The position numbers and the translations under genes are program-made. From DASZIT01 sp036268775 (GTDB lineage: Bacteria > Actinomycetota > Acidimicrobiia > Acidimicrobiales > RAAP-2), in assembly GCA_036268775.1 (NCBI GenBank), contig DATATM010000005.1:1-64000 (forward strand): a stretch of DNA of 64,000 bases. Direction: 5' to 3'. The notes below the pieces were generated by a model. That model did not search any database. It saw only the letters and a program-made list of their open reading frames with translations, and was not told the origin of the DNA. Within the stretch, counting starts at the first letter, position 1, and the number at the start of each line of letters is the position of its first letter. Positions 16,326 to 25,173 of the stretch are shown piece by piece.

Positions 16326-17594
16326 GTGGCCGAAAGCATCACCATCACCGATAACCGCACCGGCGAGTCGCTCGAGATCCCGTTCCAAAACGGTGGCATT
16401 GCGGCATCGGACTGGTCCAAACTCCTGCCCGGCGTCTGGTTCTACGATCCCGGATTCGTCTCCACCGCCGCCTGTGAAAGCGCCATCACCTACCTCGACG
16501 GCGAAGCCGGGATTCTCCGGTACCGCGGCTACCCGATCGAGCAGTTGGCAGAGAAGTCCACCTTTTTGGACGTCGCCTACCTGCTGTTGAACAGCGAGCT
16601 GCCGACCCCCGAGCAGTACGAGGTCTGGCGCCACGACATCACCCATCACACCTTCATCCACGAGAACGTACGGAAGCGGTTCCTCGACGGGTTCCATTAC
16701 GACGCCCATCCGATGGGGATGCTGGTCTCCGCGGTCGCCGCCCTCTCCACCTTCTATCTCGACGCCAAGGACATCTTCGACATCGAGTCCCGGAACAAGC
16801 AGATCGTCCGGCTCATCGCCAAGATGCCGACCCTGGCCGCCGCCGCCCACCGGTTCAGCGTGGGGATGCCGTTCGTCTATCCCGACAACTCGCTGGAGTT
16901 CGCCTCCAACTTCCTGTCGATGATGTGGAAGACGGCCGAGCCTCGCTTCGACGCCAATCCGGCCCTGGCCCGGGCGCTCGACATCCTCTTCATCCTCCAT
17001 GCCGATCACGAGCAGAATTGCTCCACCACCGCCATGCGGGTGGTGGGCTCGTCGCACGCCGATCCCTATTCGGCCACCGCCGCCGCCGCCGCCGCTCTCT
17101 ACGGGCCGCGCCACGGTGGGGCCAACGAGGCAGTCATCAAGATGCTCACCGAGATCGGCTCCATCGAGAACGTGGAGCCGTTCGTGGCATCGGTCAAGGC
17201 CGGCCACGGTCGGCTGCAGGGCTTCGGACACCGGGTCTACAAGAGCTACGACCCCCGGGCCACCATCATCAAGAAGACTGCCGATGAGGTGTTCGAGATC
17301 ACCGGGAAGAACCCGCTGCTGGACATCGCCCTCAAGCTGGAGGAGATCGCCCTCTCCGACGAGTACTTCATCTCCCGCAAGCTGTACCCGAACGTCGACT
17401 TCTACTCGGGCCTCATCTACCAGGCGATGGGCTTCCCGCTGGAGATGTTCCCGGTGCTGTTCGCGATTCCCCGCACCGCCGGATGGCTCGCCCACTGGCA
17501 GGAGATGCTGGATCAGGACTCCAAGATCGCCCGTCCCCGCCAGCTGTACATCGGCACCGATGTCCGCGACTACGTGGCGATGGACGACCGCTGA
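16326..17594 (+). CDS. gltA: Citrate synthase
   Basis: A 422-residue citrate synthase that condenses oxaloacetate with acetyl-CoA at entry to the TCA cycle. Characteristic stretches include GILRYRGYPIEQLAE, LHADHEQNCSTTAMR, GPRHGGANEAV, GFGHRVYKSYDPR (active-site His) and VDFYSGLIY (active-site Asp). The size and the N-terminal beta-rich segment (SITITDNRTGESLEIPF) suit the hexameric type II enzyme that is often NADH-sensitive. The GTG start is chosen because the conserved N-terminus begins there; in-frame sequence further upstream has no homologous character. It is convergent with tesB. Confidence 0.96.
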   Translation: MAESITITDNRTGESLEIPFQNGGIAASDWSKLLPGVWFYDPGFVSTAACESAITYLDGEAGILRYRGYPIEQLAEKSTFLDVAYLLLNSELPTPEQYEVWRHDITHHTFIHENVRKRFLDGFHYDAHPMGMLVSAVAALSTFYLDAKDIFDIESRNKQIVRLIAKMPTLAAAAHRFSVGMPFVYPDNSLEFASNFLSMMWKTAEPRFDANPALARALDILFILHADHEQNCSTTAMRVVGSSHADPYSATAAAAAALYGPRHGGANEAVIKMLTEIGSIENVEPFVASVKAGHGRLQGFGHRVYKSYDPRATIIKKTADEVFEITGKNPLLDIALKLEEIALSDEYFISRKLYPNVDFYSGLIYQAMGFPLEMFPVLFAIPRTAGWLAHWQEMLDQDSKIARPRQLYIGTDVRDYVAMDDR

Positions 17595-17647
17595 TCGCTA
17601 GCGTTTTACGGCACTCACGAATCCGGGTTCGATAGGGCTCTGACCGC

Positions 17648-18514
17648 TCAGGAACTCGGCGGCGGCTCGGTCACCCGCATGAGGCCTTCCTGGCACATGG
17701 AGACGACCAGCCGCCCGTCGCGGGTGAACATGAAGCCGCGGGCCAGCCCCCGGGCCCCGTAGGCGGTGGGGGAGTCCATGTCGTAGAGCAGCCACTCGTC
17801 GGCCCGAAACGGCCGGTGGAACCACATGCAGTGGTCGAGGCTGACCCCCATGAAATGGGGGCTGTCCCAGCGGACGTCGTGGGGGGCGAGCATGGTGTCG
17901 AACAACGACATGTCCGAGGCGTAGGCGGCGATGGCGGTGTGGAGATGGGGATCGTTGGGGATGGTCCCGTCGGCTTTGATCCAGAGCCGCTGGACCGGCT
18001 CGCTCCCCTCTTTGTGGATGAAGGGCAGGGGGCCGATATGGCGCTGCTCGATGGGGTGGGGCCGGGAGAACCAGTCGCCCATGATGTCCCGGTAGGGCTC
18101 CAGCCGCACGTCCAGGGACTCCAGATCCTCCGGCGGCGGAACCTCGGGCATGGGGAATTGGTGGGAGAGCCCCGGCTCGTCGACATGGAACGACGCCGAC
18201 ATGTTGAAGATGGCCCGGCCGTGCTGGATGGCCACCACCCGGCGGGTGGTGAAGGAGCGACCGTCGCGGATCCGGTCCACCTCGTAGAGGATCGGCACCG
18301 TCGGATCGCCGGGGCGGAGGAAGTAGGCGTGGAGAGAGTGGACCCGGCCGGCGTCGACGGTGCGGCCGGCGGCCATCAGCGCCTGGGCGGCGACCTGGCC
18401 GCCGAACACCCGCTGCCGGTCTTCGTTGGGGCTGGTCCCCCGGAAGATGTTGACTTCGATGGGCTCGAGATCGAGGAGGTTGACGAGGAAATCGAGGGCG
18501 TCGCTCACCGGCAC
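17648..18514 (-). CDS. tesB: Acyl-CoA thioesterase II (TesB family)
   Basis: A 288-residue double-hotdog thioesterase that hydrolyses acyl-CoA to free acid and CoA. Recognisable segments are FRGTSPNEDRQRVFGGQVAAQAL near the N-terminus, VHSLHAYFLRPGDP, FTTRRVVAIQHG, SLDHCMWFHRPFRADEWLLY (catalytic Asp), SPTAYGARGLARG and VSMCQEGLMR (catalytic Gln). The start is GTG, with a weak AGGA upstream. It is divergent from the GH1 gene. It probably acts in beta-oxidation or lipid turnover, but nothing next to it fixes the substrate. Confidence 0.93.
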   Translation of the reverse strand: MPVSDALDFLVNLLDLEPIEVNIFRGTSPNEDRQRVFGGQVAAQALMAAGRTVDAGRVHSLHAYFLRPGDPTVPILYEVDRIRDGRSFTTRRVVAIQHGRAIFNMSASFHVDEPGLSHQFPMPEVPPPEDLESLDVRLEPYRDIMGDWFSRPHPIEQRHIGPLPFIHKEGSEPVQRLWIKADGTIPNDPHLHTAIAAYASDMSLFDTMLAPHDVRWDSPHFMGVSLDHCMWFHRPFRADEWLLYDMDSPTAYGARGLARGFMFTRDGRLVVSMCQEGLMRVTEPPPSS

Positions 18515-18559
18515 ATCCTGCCAGGTGCCCGGGTGATGGTCCCGCTACGGTGGCGACCC

Positions 18560-19732
18560 ATGGCCACCATCTCCTTTCCCGACGGGTTCCAGTGGGGAAC
18601 CGCCACCTCCGCCCACCAGATCGAAGGGGGCAACGTCAACAACGACTGGTGGGAGTTCGAACACGACCCGACCTCGGGGTGCCTCGACCGGAGCGGCGAC
18701 GCCTGCGACTCCTATCACCGCTACCCCGAGGACATCGCCCTGGTGGCCGGCCTCGGACTTTCCTTCTACCGGTTCTCGGTGGAGTGGTGCCGGATCGAGC
18801 CGGAGGAGGGCGAGTTCTCCCGAGCCTCCCTCGATCACTACCGGCGGATGCTGGCCGGCTGCCGGGAGCAGGGCCTGGTCCCGATGATCACCTACCACCA
18901 CTTCACCCACCCCCGTTGGCTGGCCGCCGCCGGGACCTGGGAAGCGCCCCACGCCGTCGATCGGTTCGCCCGCTACTGCGAGAAGGTCACCGCCCACCTC
19001 GGTGACCTCATCGGCATGGCCGGCACCATCAACGAGCCCAACGTGGTGGCCACTATGGGGTGGCGCCACGGCATCTTCCCGCCCCGGGTGCGGGACCGGG
19101 ACCGACGGGCCAAGGTCAACGACGCGCTGGTGTCGGCCCATCGCGCCGGGGTGGAGGCCATCCGGTCCGGACCCGGCGACTTCCCGGTCGGCCTGACCCT
19201 GTCGATGACCGATTTCCAGGCAGAACCGGGCGGCGAGGAGTGGGTGGAGCGGGTCCGCCGACCCTCCGAGGACGTCTACCTCGAGGCCACCGAAGGCGAC
19301 GACTTCATCGGGGTGCAGACCTATACCCGGGCCCGCTTCGGACCCGACGGGGGCCTCGGGCCCGAGGAGGGGGTCCCCACCACCCAGATGGGCTACGAGT
19401 TCTACCCCGAGGCACTGGAGGGAACCATCCGCCGGGCTTGGCTGAAGACGGGGGGTCTTCCCGTGCTGGTCACCGAGAACGGTATCGGCACCGATGATGA
19501 CGAGGCCCGCATTGACTACGTCTCGAGGGCCCTGGCCGGGGTGCGGCGTTGCCTCGACGACGGGATCGACGTGCGGGGGTATACCTATTGGAGCCTGCTC
19601 GACAACTTCGAGTGGGTGCTCGGCTACCGCCCGACCTTCGGGATGGTGGCGGTGGACCGGGAGACCTTCGTCCGCCGCCCCAAACCCAGCGCCGCGTGGT
19701 TGGGTGGAGTCGCCACCCGGAACGGGCTGTGA
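18560..19732 (+). CDS. Glycoside hydrolase family 1 (beta-glucosidase-like)
   Basis: A 390-residue GH1 enzyme with N-terminal FPDGFQWGTATSAHQIEGG, the acid/base glutamate in GTINEPNVV (about residue 158) and the nucleophile glutamate in LVTENGIGTDDD (about residue 313). A late YWSLLDNFEWVLGYRPTFG completes the signature. It is shorter than the usual 440-480 residues, mainly in the middle between the two catalytic glutamates, so some barrel loops are trimmed. It has no signal peptide and is probably a cytoplasmic beta-glycosidase. The ATG is preferred because the conserved FPDGFQWG begins there, and TACGGT sits eight bases before it. Sugar specificity is not readable. Confidence 0.92.
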   Translation: MATISFPDGFQWGTATSAHQIEGGNVNNDWWEFEHDPTSGCLDRSGDACDSYHRYPEDIALVAGLGLSFYRFSVEWCRIEPEEGEFSRASLDHYRRMLAGCREQGLVPMITYHHFTHPRWLAAAGTWEAPHAVDRFARYCEKVTAHLGDLIGMAGTINEPNVVATMGWRHGIFPPRVRDRDRRAKVNDALVSAHRAGVEAIRSGPGDFPVGLTLSMTDFQAEPGGEEWVERVRRPSEDVYLEATEGDDFIGVQTYTRARFGPDGGLGPEEGVPTTQMGYEFYPEALEGTIRRAWLKTGGLPVLVTENGIGTDDDEARIDYVSRALAGVRRCLDDGIDVRGYTYWSLLDNFEWVLGYRPTFGMVAVDRETFVRRPKPSAAWLGGVATRNGL

Positions 19733-19767
19733 GTGCAGGAACCAGCTTCAGGAGCGATCCCGGCGCC

Positions 19768-19798
19768 TAATATTACGGATTGGTTACGACTAAGGTTG
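19768..19798 (+). promoter_or_regulatory. gtrA-like gene promoter with 11-bp-phased NTTAC repeats
   Basis: A TAATAT -10-like hexamer (19768-19773) overlaps ATTAC (19772-19776), which is followed by GGATTG and then GTTAC (19783-19787). The repeat period is 11 bp. The same arrangement recurs at 23333-23359. Phased direct repeats of this kind are typical for OmpR-family or GlnR/MtrA-type regulators. Confidence 0.45.
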
Positions 19799-19803
19799 AG
19801 TCA

Positions 19804-20304
19804 ATGACTTCTGTCCTCACGCGGGCCGAACACCTCTGGGAGAAGCGGGACACTCCCGAAGCCAAGCACCTCTTCCGCTACACCATGGTGTCGGTGGTCT
19901 CCACCGCGGTGTCCTTCGGCACCCTGGCGCTCGTCTTCGGTGTCTTTCACTTCTGGGGGGAGATCGGCAGCACCGTCTTCGCCAACGCGGTGGCCACGGT
20001 GCCGTCGTACTACCTCAATCGCAGCTGGGTGTGGCAGAAGCGCGGACGCTCCCACCTGATGAAGGAGATCGTGCCGTTCTGGGCGCTGTCGGCGATCGGC
20101 ATCGTGGTGTCCATCGGTGGCGCGGCGATCGCCAGGCATCTCGGGACCGAGCACCAGCTCCACCACTTCGAGCAGACACTGCTGGTGCTGTTCGCCAACG
20201 TGATGTCCTTTGCCCTCTTCTGGGTGCTCAAGTTCCTGTTGTTCAACCGGTTGTTCAAGGTGCACCCGCTCGAAGAGCTGGACGAACTTGTCGAAGCGGC
20301 CTGA
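19804..20304 (+). CDS. GtrA family membrane protein
   Basis: A 166-residue GtrA-like protein with four predicted membrane helices (about residues 25-50, 55-75, 95-115, 130-152) and the usual family motif region FANAVATVPSYYLNRSWVWQ. GtrA proteins are thought to help translocate polyprenol-linked sugars (decaprenyl-phosphate arabinose, glucosyl-undecaprenol) in cell-envelope glycan assembly. The ATG at 19804 is chosen; a TTG eight codons upstream lies inside the repeat motif. The family link to lipid-linked glycans fits the two mannosyltransferases about 2-4 kb away, one of which shares its upstream repeats. Confidence 0.87.
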   Translation: MTSVLTRAEHLWEKRDTPEAKHLFRYTMVSVVSTAVSFGTLALVFGVFHFWGEIGSTVFANAVATVPSYYLNRSWVWQKRGRSHLMKEIVPFWALSAIGIVVSIGGAAIARHLGTEHQLHHFEQTLLVLFANVMSFALFWVLKFLLFNRLFKVHPLEELDELVEAA

Positions 20305-20310
20305 TTCGCG

Positions 20311-21108
20311 GTGATTGCCACCACCACGGTGCACAGCGGCAGCGTCGTGTTGGCGGTGGCCGTCTTTCTGGCCTGCGCGGTGGAGATGGTCGAAGCCCTC
20401 ACCATCGTGGTGGCGGTGGGCACCACCCGGGGATGGCGGTCCGCCCTGGAGGGAACCCTGGTGGCCCTCTTGGTCCTCGGGGCGCTGGTGGCCGCCCTCG
20501 GCCCCGCCATCGTCCACTACGTCCCGTTGTCCACCTTGCGGTTGGTGGTGGGCGGACTGCTGTTGGTGTTCGGGTTGCAGTGGCTCCGCAAGGCGGTGCT
20601 GCGGGCGGCGGGGTTGAAAGCCAAACACGACGAGGGCGCCATCTTCGCCCGGCAGGTGGAGGAGCTCTCGGAGGCCCCGGCCGGCCGCGGCCGTGACGCC
20701 ACCGCCTTCGTGGTGGCGTTCAAGGGGGTGTTCCTCGAGGGCCTCGAAGTGGTGGTGGTGGTGATCACCCTCGGGTCGACCTCCCACAATCTCGGACTGG
20801 CGGCGACGGCCGCCGCCGCCGCCATCGTGGTGGTGGGTGGCGTCGGGGTGGCGGTGGCCCGGCAGTTGTCGGCGGTCCCGGAGAACGCCATGAAGATGGG
20901 GGTCGGGCTGATGTTGGTCAGCTTCGGCAGCTTCTGGTCGGGGGAGGGGGTCGGGGTGCACTGGCCGGGATCCGACCTGGCCATTCCCGTGCTGGTGGCT
21001 GTCTACGGGCTGGGGACCTGGGCCATGGTGGTGTCCCTCCGCTCCGGATCCCGGGTCAAGACCACCGCGTTGCTTTCGGGCACCGAGGGGGGTGGGGCCC
21101 ATGGCTGA
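20311..21108 (+). CDS. Integral membrane protein with two Glu-containing repeats, possible cation transporter
   Basis: A 265-residue protein with about seven membrane helices. Two similar hydrophobic segments carry paired glutamates, EMVEALTIVVAVG (about residue 24) and FLEGLEVVVVVITLG (about residue 143). This inverted-repeat layout recalls COG4280-type proteins and FTR1-like permeases with their EXXE/REGLE motifs. A role in cation movement is plausible but not shown. The GTG start lies six bases after the gtrA-like gene, so the two are probably co-transcribed. It overlaps the next small gene by eight bases. Confidence 0.7.
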   Translation: MIATTTVHSGSVVLAVAVFLACAVEMVEALTIVVAVGTTRGWRSALEGTLVALLVLGALVAALGPAIVHYVPLSTLRLVVGGLLLVFGLQWLRKAVLRAAGLKAKHDEGAIFARQVEELSEAPAGRGRDATAFVVAFKGVFLEGLEVVVVVITLGSTSHNLGLAATAAAAAIVVVGGVGVAVARQLSAVPENAMKMGVGLMLVSFGSFWSGEGVGVHWPGSDLAIPVLVAVYGLGTWAMVVSLRSGSRVKTTALLSGTEGGGAHG

Positions 21109-21358
21109 CCCGGTGTCGTCGGCGGACCCGGGGAACCCGGTGTCCCGATTGTTGGCCGCCTTCGGCCGGTTCTGGTGGGAGTTCCTGATCGGGGACACCC
21201 CGGAGTTGTTCGTCGGCGCGGTGGCCGTGGTCGGGCTGGTGGCGCTGGTGTGTCTGGATCACGCCGCCCGGACCTGGGCCGCCGCCCTCCTCCCGGTGCT
21301 GGTGCTCGGGCTCCTCACCACCTCGGTGTGGCGGGCCAAGCGGACCGGTCGGTTCTAG
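21101..21358 (+). CDS. Small membrane protein of unknown function
   Basis: An 85-residue protein with a short polar N-terminus, an amphipathic aromatic stretch (FGRFWWEFLIGD) and two membrane helices (about 38-55 and 58-76), ending in basic residues. It starts inside the end of the upstream transporter-like gene with a G-rich Shine-Dalgarno (GAGGGGGGTGGGG), so it is translationally coupled and may be its accessory subunit. Its stop codon shares a CTAG tetranucleotide with the convergent yajQ stop. Confidence 0.7.
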   Translation: MADPVSSADPGNPVSRLLAAFGRFWWEFLIGDTPELFVGAVAVVGLVALVCLDHAARTWAAALLPVLVLGLLTTSVWRAKRTGRF

Positions 21359-21843
21359 TCGCGGAAGTTGATGAACTGGAGGGGGATACCGAAATCCTCC
21401 GCCTTGGCCGCGGCGATCACCGCCTGAAGGTCGTCCCGCTTCTTGCCCGACACCCGGAGTTGGTCGCCCTGGGTCTGGGAACTGACCCCTTTGAGGCCGA
21501 GCTCCTTGATGAACTTGTTCAGCTTCTTGGCGTGGTCGGAGGAGATGCCGGCCTGGATGGTCAGCTTCTGGCGGGCCGAACCCCGGGTGGCCTCTTCGAT
21601 CTTTCCGACCTCGAAGGACTTGAGTGACACCTCCCGCTTGACCATCCTCTCTTGAAGGACCTGGTAGAGAGCGCGCAGACGGTCCTCGGTGGAGGAGGCC
21701 AGCAACAGTTCCTTTTCGGTCAGCTCGATGGAGGAGTCGGTTCCCTTGAAGTCGAACCGGGTGGCGGCTTCCCGATTGGCCTGGTCGACTGCATTGCGGA
21801 CCTCCTGCATATCGACTTCGGAGACAATGTCGAAGGTTGGCAT
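21355..21843 (-). CDS. YajQ family nucleotide-binding protein
   Basis: A 162-residue YajQ protein (UPF0234). It starts with the conserved MPTFDIVSEVDMQEVRNAVDQ and contains RFDFKGTDSSIEL and the ending FGIPLQFINFRD. Two RRM-like alpha/beta domains are expected. Members bind cyclic di-GMP in Xanthomonas, and Escherichia coli YajQ binds nucleotides and tRNA; the role in actinobacteria is unclear. The start at 21843 is chosen over a longer in-frame extension, because the canonical N-terminus begins there. TACTGT lies six bases upstream, consistent with leaderless transcription. Confidence 0.92.
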   Translation of the reverse strand: MPTFDIVSEVDMQEVRNAVDQANREAATRFDFKGTDSSIELTEKELLLASSTEDRLRALYQVLQERMVKREVSLKSFEVGKIEEATRGSARQKLTIQAGISSDHAKKLNKFIKELGLKGVSSQTQGDQLRVSGKKRDDLQAVIAAAKAEDFGIPLQFINFRD

Positions 21844-21887
21844 GGGAAAACAGTAGCGCCGAGCTTGGCGTATCCTTCCCCGTCTGC

Positions 21888-21972
<85 letters not shown>

Positions 21973-22034
21973 CATGACCGGAGGCGGCGGCGGACACCGG
22001 GTCCGCTCCCGCCTCCGGGGCCTCACCCGGACGA

Positions 22035-23309
22035 ATGACCCAAATCCGGCCCCCGATCAGTGCACCGGTTCCACGAGCTCAGGAGATGTCTCCGTTGTTG
22101 GTCCAACGCATCCGGCACACACCAACTCGGGTGATCGCCTGCGGAGCGGTGGTGGCCTGGGTGGTGTCGGGTGCCTACATGCTCCACTACGGGCCGCAAT
22201 GGCACCTCGATCTCCGGGTCTACCGGGACGCCGGCCACGCCCTCTTCCACGGCGGGTCGCCCTTCACCGCCAACTTCACCGTCCATCAGCTGCCCTTCAC
22301 CTACACGCCGTTCGCCCTCCTGGTGCTCAGCCCCCTGGCCTTCGGATCCCTCGGTCTGGTGGAGACGGTGTGGTGGCTGCTCTCCGCCGTCTGTTTGGTC
22401 GGCGCCGTCTATCTGGTCATCACCGCCTCCTTCCCCAGCCTTCCGGCCCGCCGGGCGCTGGCCGTCGCCGGCCTCCTGGCCGGCGTCGCCACCCTCGCCC
22501 TCGAGCCGGTCCGCTCCAACATGGACTACGCCCAGATCAATCTGATCCTGATGGTGATGATCGTCGCCGACATGACCCGGGTCCGGGCCCCCTGGCGCGG
22601 GGTGCTGATCGGGTTGGCGTCGGCCATCAAGCTGACCCCGCTGGTCTTCCTCTTCTCCTTCGTCGTCACCCGGGACTGGCGGTCGTTGGCCCGGGGGGTC
22701 GGGGTCGTCGTCGGGGTCACCGCCATCAGCTGGGCGGTGTTGCCGTCCGATTCGGCCCGGTACTGGTTCCACCAGGTGACCGACGCCGGCCGCACCGGTC
22801 AGCTGGGCAACGTCAGCAACCAGTCGTGGAACGGCCTGGTCCACCGGCCGCCGTTCGACGGGGGACACCTCGGCACCGCGGTGTGGTTCGTACTGGCGCT
22901 GGCCACCCTGGCCGCCGGGGTGCTCCTCACCCGGTGGGTGATGGAGGGAGGCCGCATCGCCGAAGCGGTGGTGGTGCTCGCCCTCACCGAACTGTTGGTC
23001 AGCCCGGTGTCGTGGACCCACCACTGGTCGTGGCTCACCCTGGCCCCGATCGCCGCGGTCACCCTCTGGCGGGTGCACCGGGTGGTGGCCATCTTGTTGC
23101 TGGTCCTGGTGGGGTTGGCGGTGATCGCCCCCTATTGGTGGCTCCAGCACGGCCCGTTGTCCTATCTGGCCGGGAACGCCCTGGTGCTGGCCGGAGCCGC
23201 GGTGCTGGTGGTGTGGCTGGTGGCCGAGGCCCGTTCCCGCCGGACCGCCGACAGTTTCGGGATCGGCGGGCGGGGTACGCTACCAGCACCGGAGTCGCTG
23301 GCGGGATGA
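22035..23309 (+). CDS. GT87-like (DUF2029) polyprenol-linked mannosyltransferase
   Basis: A 424-residue multi-spanning protein (about 9-11 helices) of the GT87/DUF2029 group that uses polyprenyl-phosphate mannose. The acidic pair after the first helix in the LDLRVYRDAGHALFHGGSPF segment is the expected catalytic and donor region, followed by FTYTPFALL and later ALASAIKLTPLVFLF-type and WSWLTLAP segments. In actinobacteria these enzymes build lipoglycans such as PIM, LM and LAM. The start is uncertain: ATG 22035 (used) or ATG 22086, whose AGGAG directly abuts the ATG. The product linkage is not deducible. Confidence 0.82.
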   Translation: MTQIRPPISAPVPRAQEMSPLLVQRIRHTPTRVIACGAVVAWVVSGAYMLHYGPQWHLDLRVYRDAGHALFHGGSPFTANFTVHQLPFTYTPFALLVLSPLAFGSLGLVETVWWLLSAVCLVGAVYLVITASFPSLPARRALAVAGLLAGVATLALEPVRSNMDYAQINLILMVMIVADMTRVRAPWRGVLIGLASAIKLTPLVFLFSFVVTRDWRSLARGVGVVVGVTAISWAVLPSDSARYWFHQVTDAGRTGQLGNVSNQSWNGLVHRPPFDGGHLGTAVWFVLALATLAAGVLLTRWVMEGGRIAEAVVVLALTELLVSPVSWTHHWSWLTLAPIAAVTLWRVHRVVAILLLVLVGLAVIAPYWWLQHGPLSYLAGNALVLAGAAVLVVWLVAEARSRRTADSFGIGGRGTLPAPESLAG

Positions 23310-23312
23310 CAC

Positions 23313-23359
23313 TTGTTGGGGCCCCGAATTTAGTTACAATACCGTTACGGATTGATTGC
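23313..23359 (+). promoter_or_regulatory. Promoter of MptB-like gene with 11-bp-phased GTTAC repeats
   Basis: TTGTTG (23313-23318), a 16-bp spacer and TACAAT (23335-23340) form a good sigma-70-like promoter. GTTAC occurs at 23333-23337 and 23344-23348 with an 11-bp period, and the second copy is followed by GGATTG. These repeats overlap the -10 and the expected start point, a position suited to repression. The GTTAC-GGATTG block matches the one before the gtrA-like gene. Confidence 0.55.
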
Positions 23360-23456
23360 GGCCGGGCTGGCATTGGACTCCTGGACCGCTCCCGTGCCCG
23401 CACCCAGTCGGTCCCCCCCATTCGAGACACGTTCATCGAGGAGCATTCCCCAGACC

Positions 23457-25157
23457 ATGTCCCCAGAGCCTCGGGCAGCGGCGACGCACCAGGATGAGGG
23501 CATTGCCGATGCGGGCACGGCCCGCGACGACCGTTGGACGGGGGTCTCGGCGTCGGTGATCCGGGGGGCCCGCGCTTCGATGGCGTTCGCCGGCATGGTC
23601 CGCAGCCGGTTGGCCAAGACCGCCGGGATCCCCATCGACCAGCCGGCCACCAATGGCGACGGCGGGAATCCGAGGGGCCTGGTGCTGCGGCCGGCCCTGC
23701 TGGGGTTCGTGGCCATCCTGGCCGTCTGCATCGGTGCCTCCCTGCCGAGCTCGCCCTTCAAACTGGAGATGCCGGGGGCGTGGTTCTTCGGGGTGCCGAA
23801 GACCACCGGGGGCAGCCACTGGGGGGTCTACTTCGTCCTGGCCGCCGTCTACGGCGGGCTCATCCTGCTGCTGCGGGTCTGGTGGGGCATGACCCGCCTC
23901 TACTCCCGCTGCCCGGGGGTGGAGGTCCGCCGGTTGAAGTGGGTGTTCGCCCTCTGGTCGACCCCGATGCTGATCATCGCCCCCATCTTCAGCCGCGACG
24001 TCTATTCCTACGCTGCCCAGGGCGAGATGGTCAGCCACCACATGAACCCGTATCTCTACGGGCCGTTCGAGATGGGGAACAACTCGTTCACCGCCCCGGT
24101 CGACCCGCTGTGGGGGAACGCCCCCGCCCCCTACGGGCCGCTGTTCCTCCAGATCGACGGGTTCTTCGCCAAGATCACCTTCCACAACGAATTGGCCACC
24201 GTCGTCCTCCTCCGCTTGCTGGCCTTCGCCGGGGTGCTGCTGATCGCCTTCTGCGTCCCTCGGCTCGCCGGCCTCTACCACCGCGACAAGGCGGAGATCT
24301 TCACCCTGGCGGTATTGAACCCGGTGACCATCCTCCACTTCGTGGGGGGTGCCCACAACGACGCATTGATGTTGGGGCTCCTCATCGCCGGGATCACCGC
24401 CGCCAAGGAGAAGCGCCCGATCATCGGCATCCTGCTCTGCTCCTTGGCCGCCGCCATCAAGGCGCCGGCGGCGTTGGGCATCCTCTACGTCGGCTGGACC
24501 TGGCTGGGGACCGGGGTACCGGTGCGCGACCGAATACGGCCGGTGGTCACCGCCGGCCTGATGGGGATCGGGGTGCTCGGGTTCTTCTCCTACATCAGCG
24601 GCCTCGGCTGGGGATGGATCGGGAACCTCGGCACCCCCGGGGTGGTGCGATCGTGGATGGCCCCGACCACCTCATTGGCGTTGGTGATCAACTGGATCGG
24701 TCATTTCCTCGGGATCGGGCTCCACCTCGGTGGGGTGCTGTCGGTCACCCGGTTCCTCGGCCTGCTGACCGCGTTGATCGTCGGGATCTGGCTGCTGTTC
24801 AACAGCGACCGGGTCGGCACCCTCAAGGCCCTGGGCCTCACCATGTTGTTGTTCGTGGTGCTCGGACCCGTCGATCAGCCCTGGTACCTGTCGTGGGGCC
24901 TGCTGCTGCTTGCCCCGGTGGCGCTCGGCCGGCTCCGGTCCCTGATCATCGGCATCTCCATGGTCACCGCCTTCATCGAGCTGCCCGGGGCCACCCAGCT
25001 GCTGAACAGCCTCATCCACAGCGACCCGCTGCAGATTGCCCTGACCCTGTTGTGGGTACTGTTCGTCCTCACCGTGCCGCTTGCCACCTGGGAGCGGCGG
25101 GACCCGGTCCCCACCCCGCCCTCGGTGCCGGTGCTGGCCACCGCCACCACCGCCTGA
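23457..25157 (+). CDS. MptA/MptB-like alpha-(1->6) mannosyltransferase
   Basis: A 566-residue polytopic glycosyltransferase of the type that extends alpha-1,6-mannan using polyprenol-phosphate mannose. After a hydrophilic N-terminus of about 60 residues come roughly 12-13 membrane helices. Family-like segments include FSRDVYSYAAQGEMVSHHMN (catalytic Asp region after the second helix), NPYLYGPFEMG, WGNAPAPYGPLFLQID, NPVTILHFVGGAHNDALM and LGPVDQPWYLSWGL. The ATG at 23457 has GAGGAG 13 bases upstream; an in-frame TTG at 23352 lies inside the repeat operator and is unlikely. With the GT87-like gene it suggests mannan-type lipoglycan synthesis. Confidence 0.85.
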   Translation: MSPEPRAAATHQDEGIADAGTARDDRWTGVSASVIRGARASMAFAGMVRSRLAKTAGIPIDQPATNGDGGNPRGLVLRPALLGFVAILAVCIGASLPSSPFKLEMPGAWFFGVPKTTGGSHWGVYFVLAAVYGGLILLLRVWWGMTRLYSRCPGVEVRRLKWVFALWSTPMLIIAPIFSRDVYSYAAQGEMVSHHMNPYLYGPFEMGNNSFTAPVDPLWGNAPAPYGPLFLQIDGFFAKITFHNELATVVLLRLLAFAGVLLIAFCVPRLAGLYHRDKAEIFTLAVLNPVTILHFVGGAHNDALMLGLLIAGITAAKEKRPIIGILLCSLAAAIKAPAALGILYVGWTWLGTGVPVRDRIRPVVTAGLMGIGVLGFFSYISGLGWGWIGNLGTPGVVRSWMAPTTSLALVINWIGHFLGIGLHLGGVLSVTRFLGLLTALIVGIWLLFNSDRVGTLKALGLTMLLFVVLGPVDQPWYLSWGLLLLAPVALGRLRSLIIGISMVTAFIELPGATQLLNSLIHSDPLQIALTLLWVLFVLTVPLATWERRDPVPTPPSVPVLATATTA

Positions 25158-25173
25158 CCGCCTTCCGGCCGCC

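Noticed and set aside
23352..23456. TTG at 23352 as start of the MptB-like gene
   Set aside because: It lies inside the repeat operator just after the -10 and lacks a ribosome site. The added residues are not conserved-looking, and ATG 23457 is preferred.
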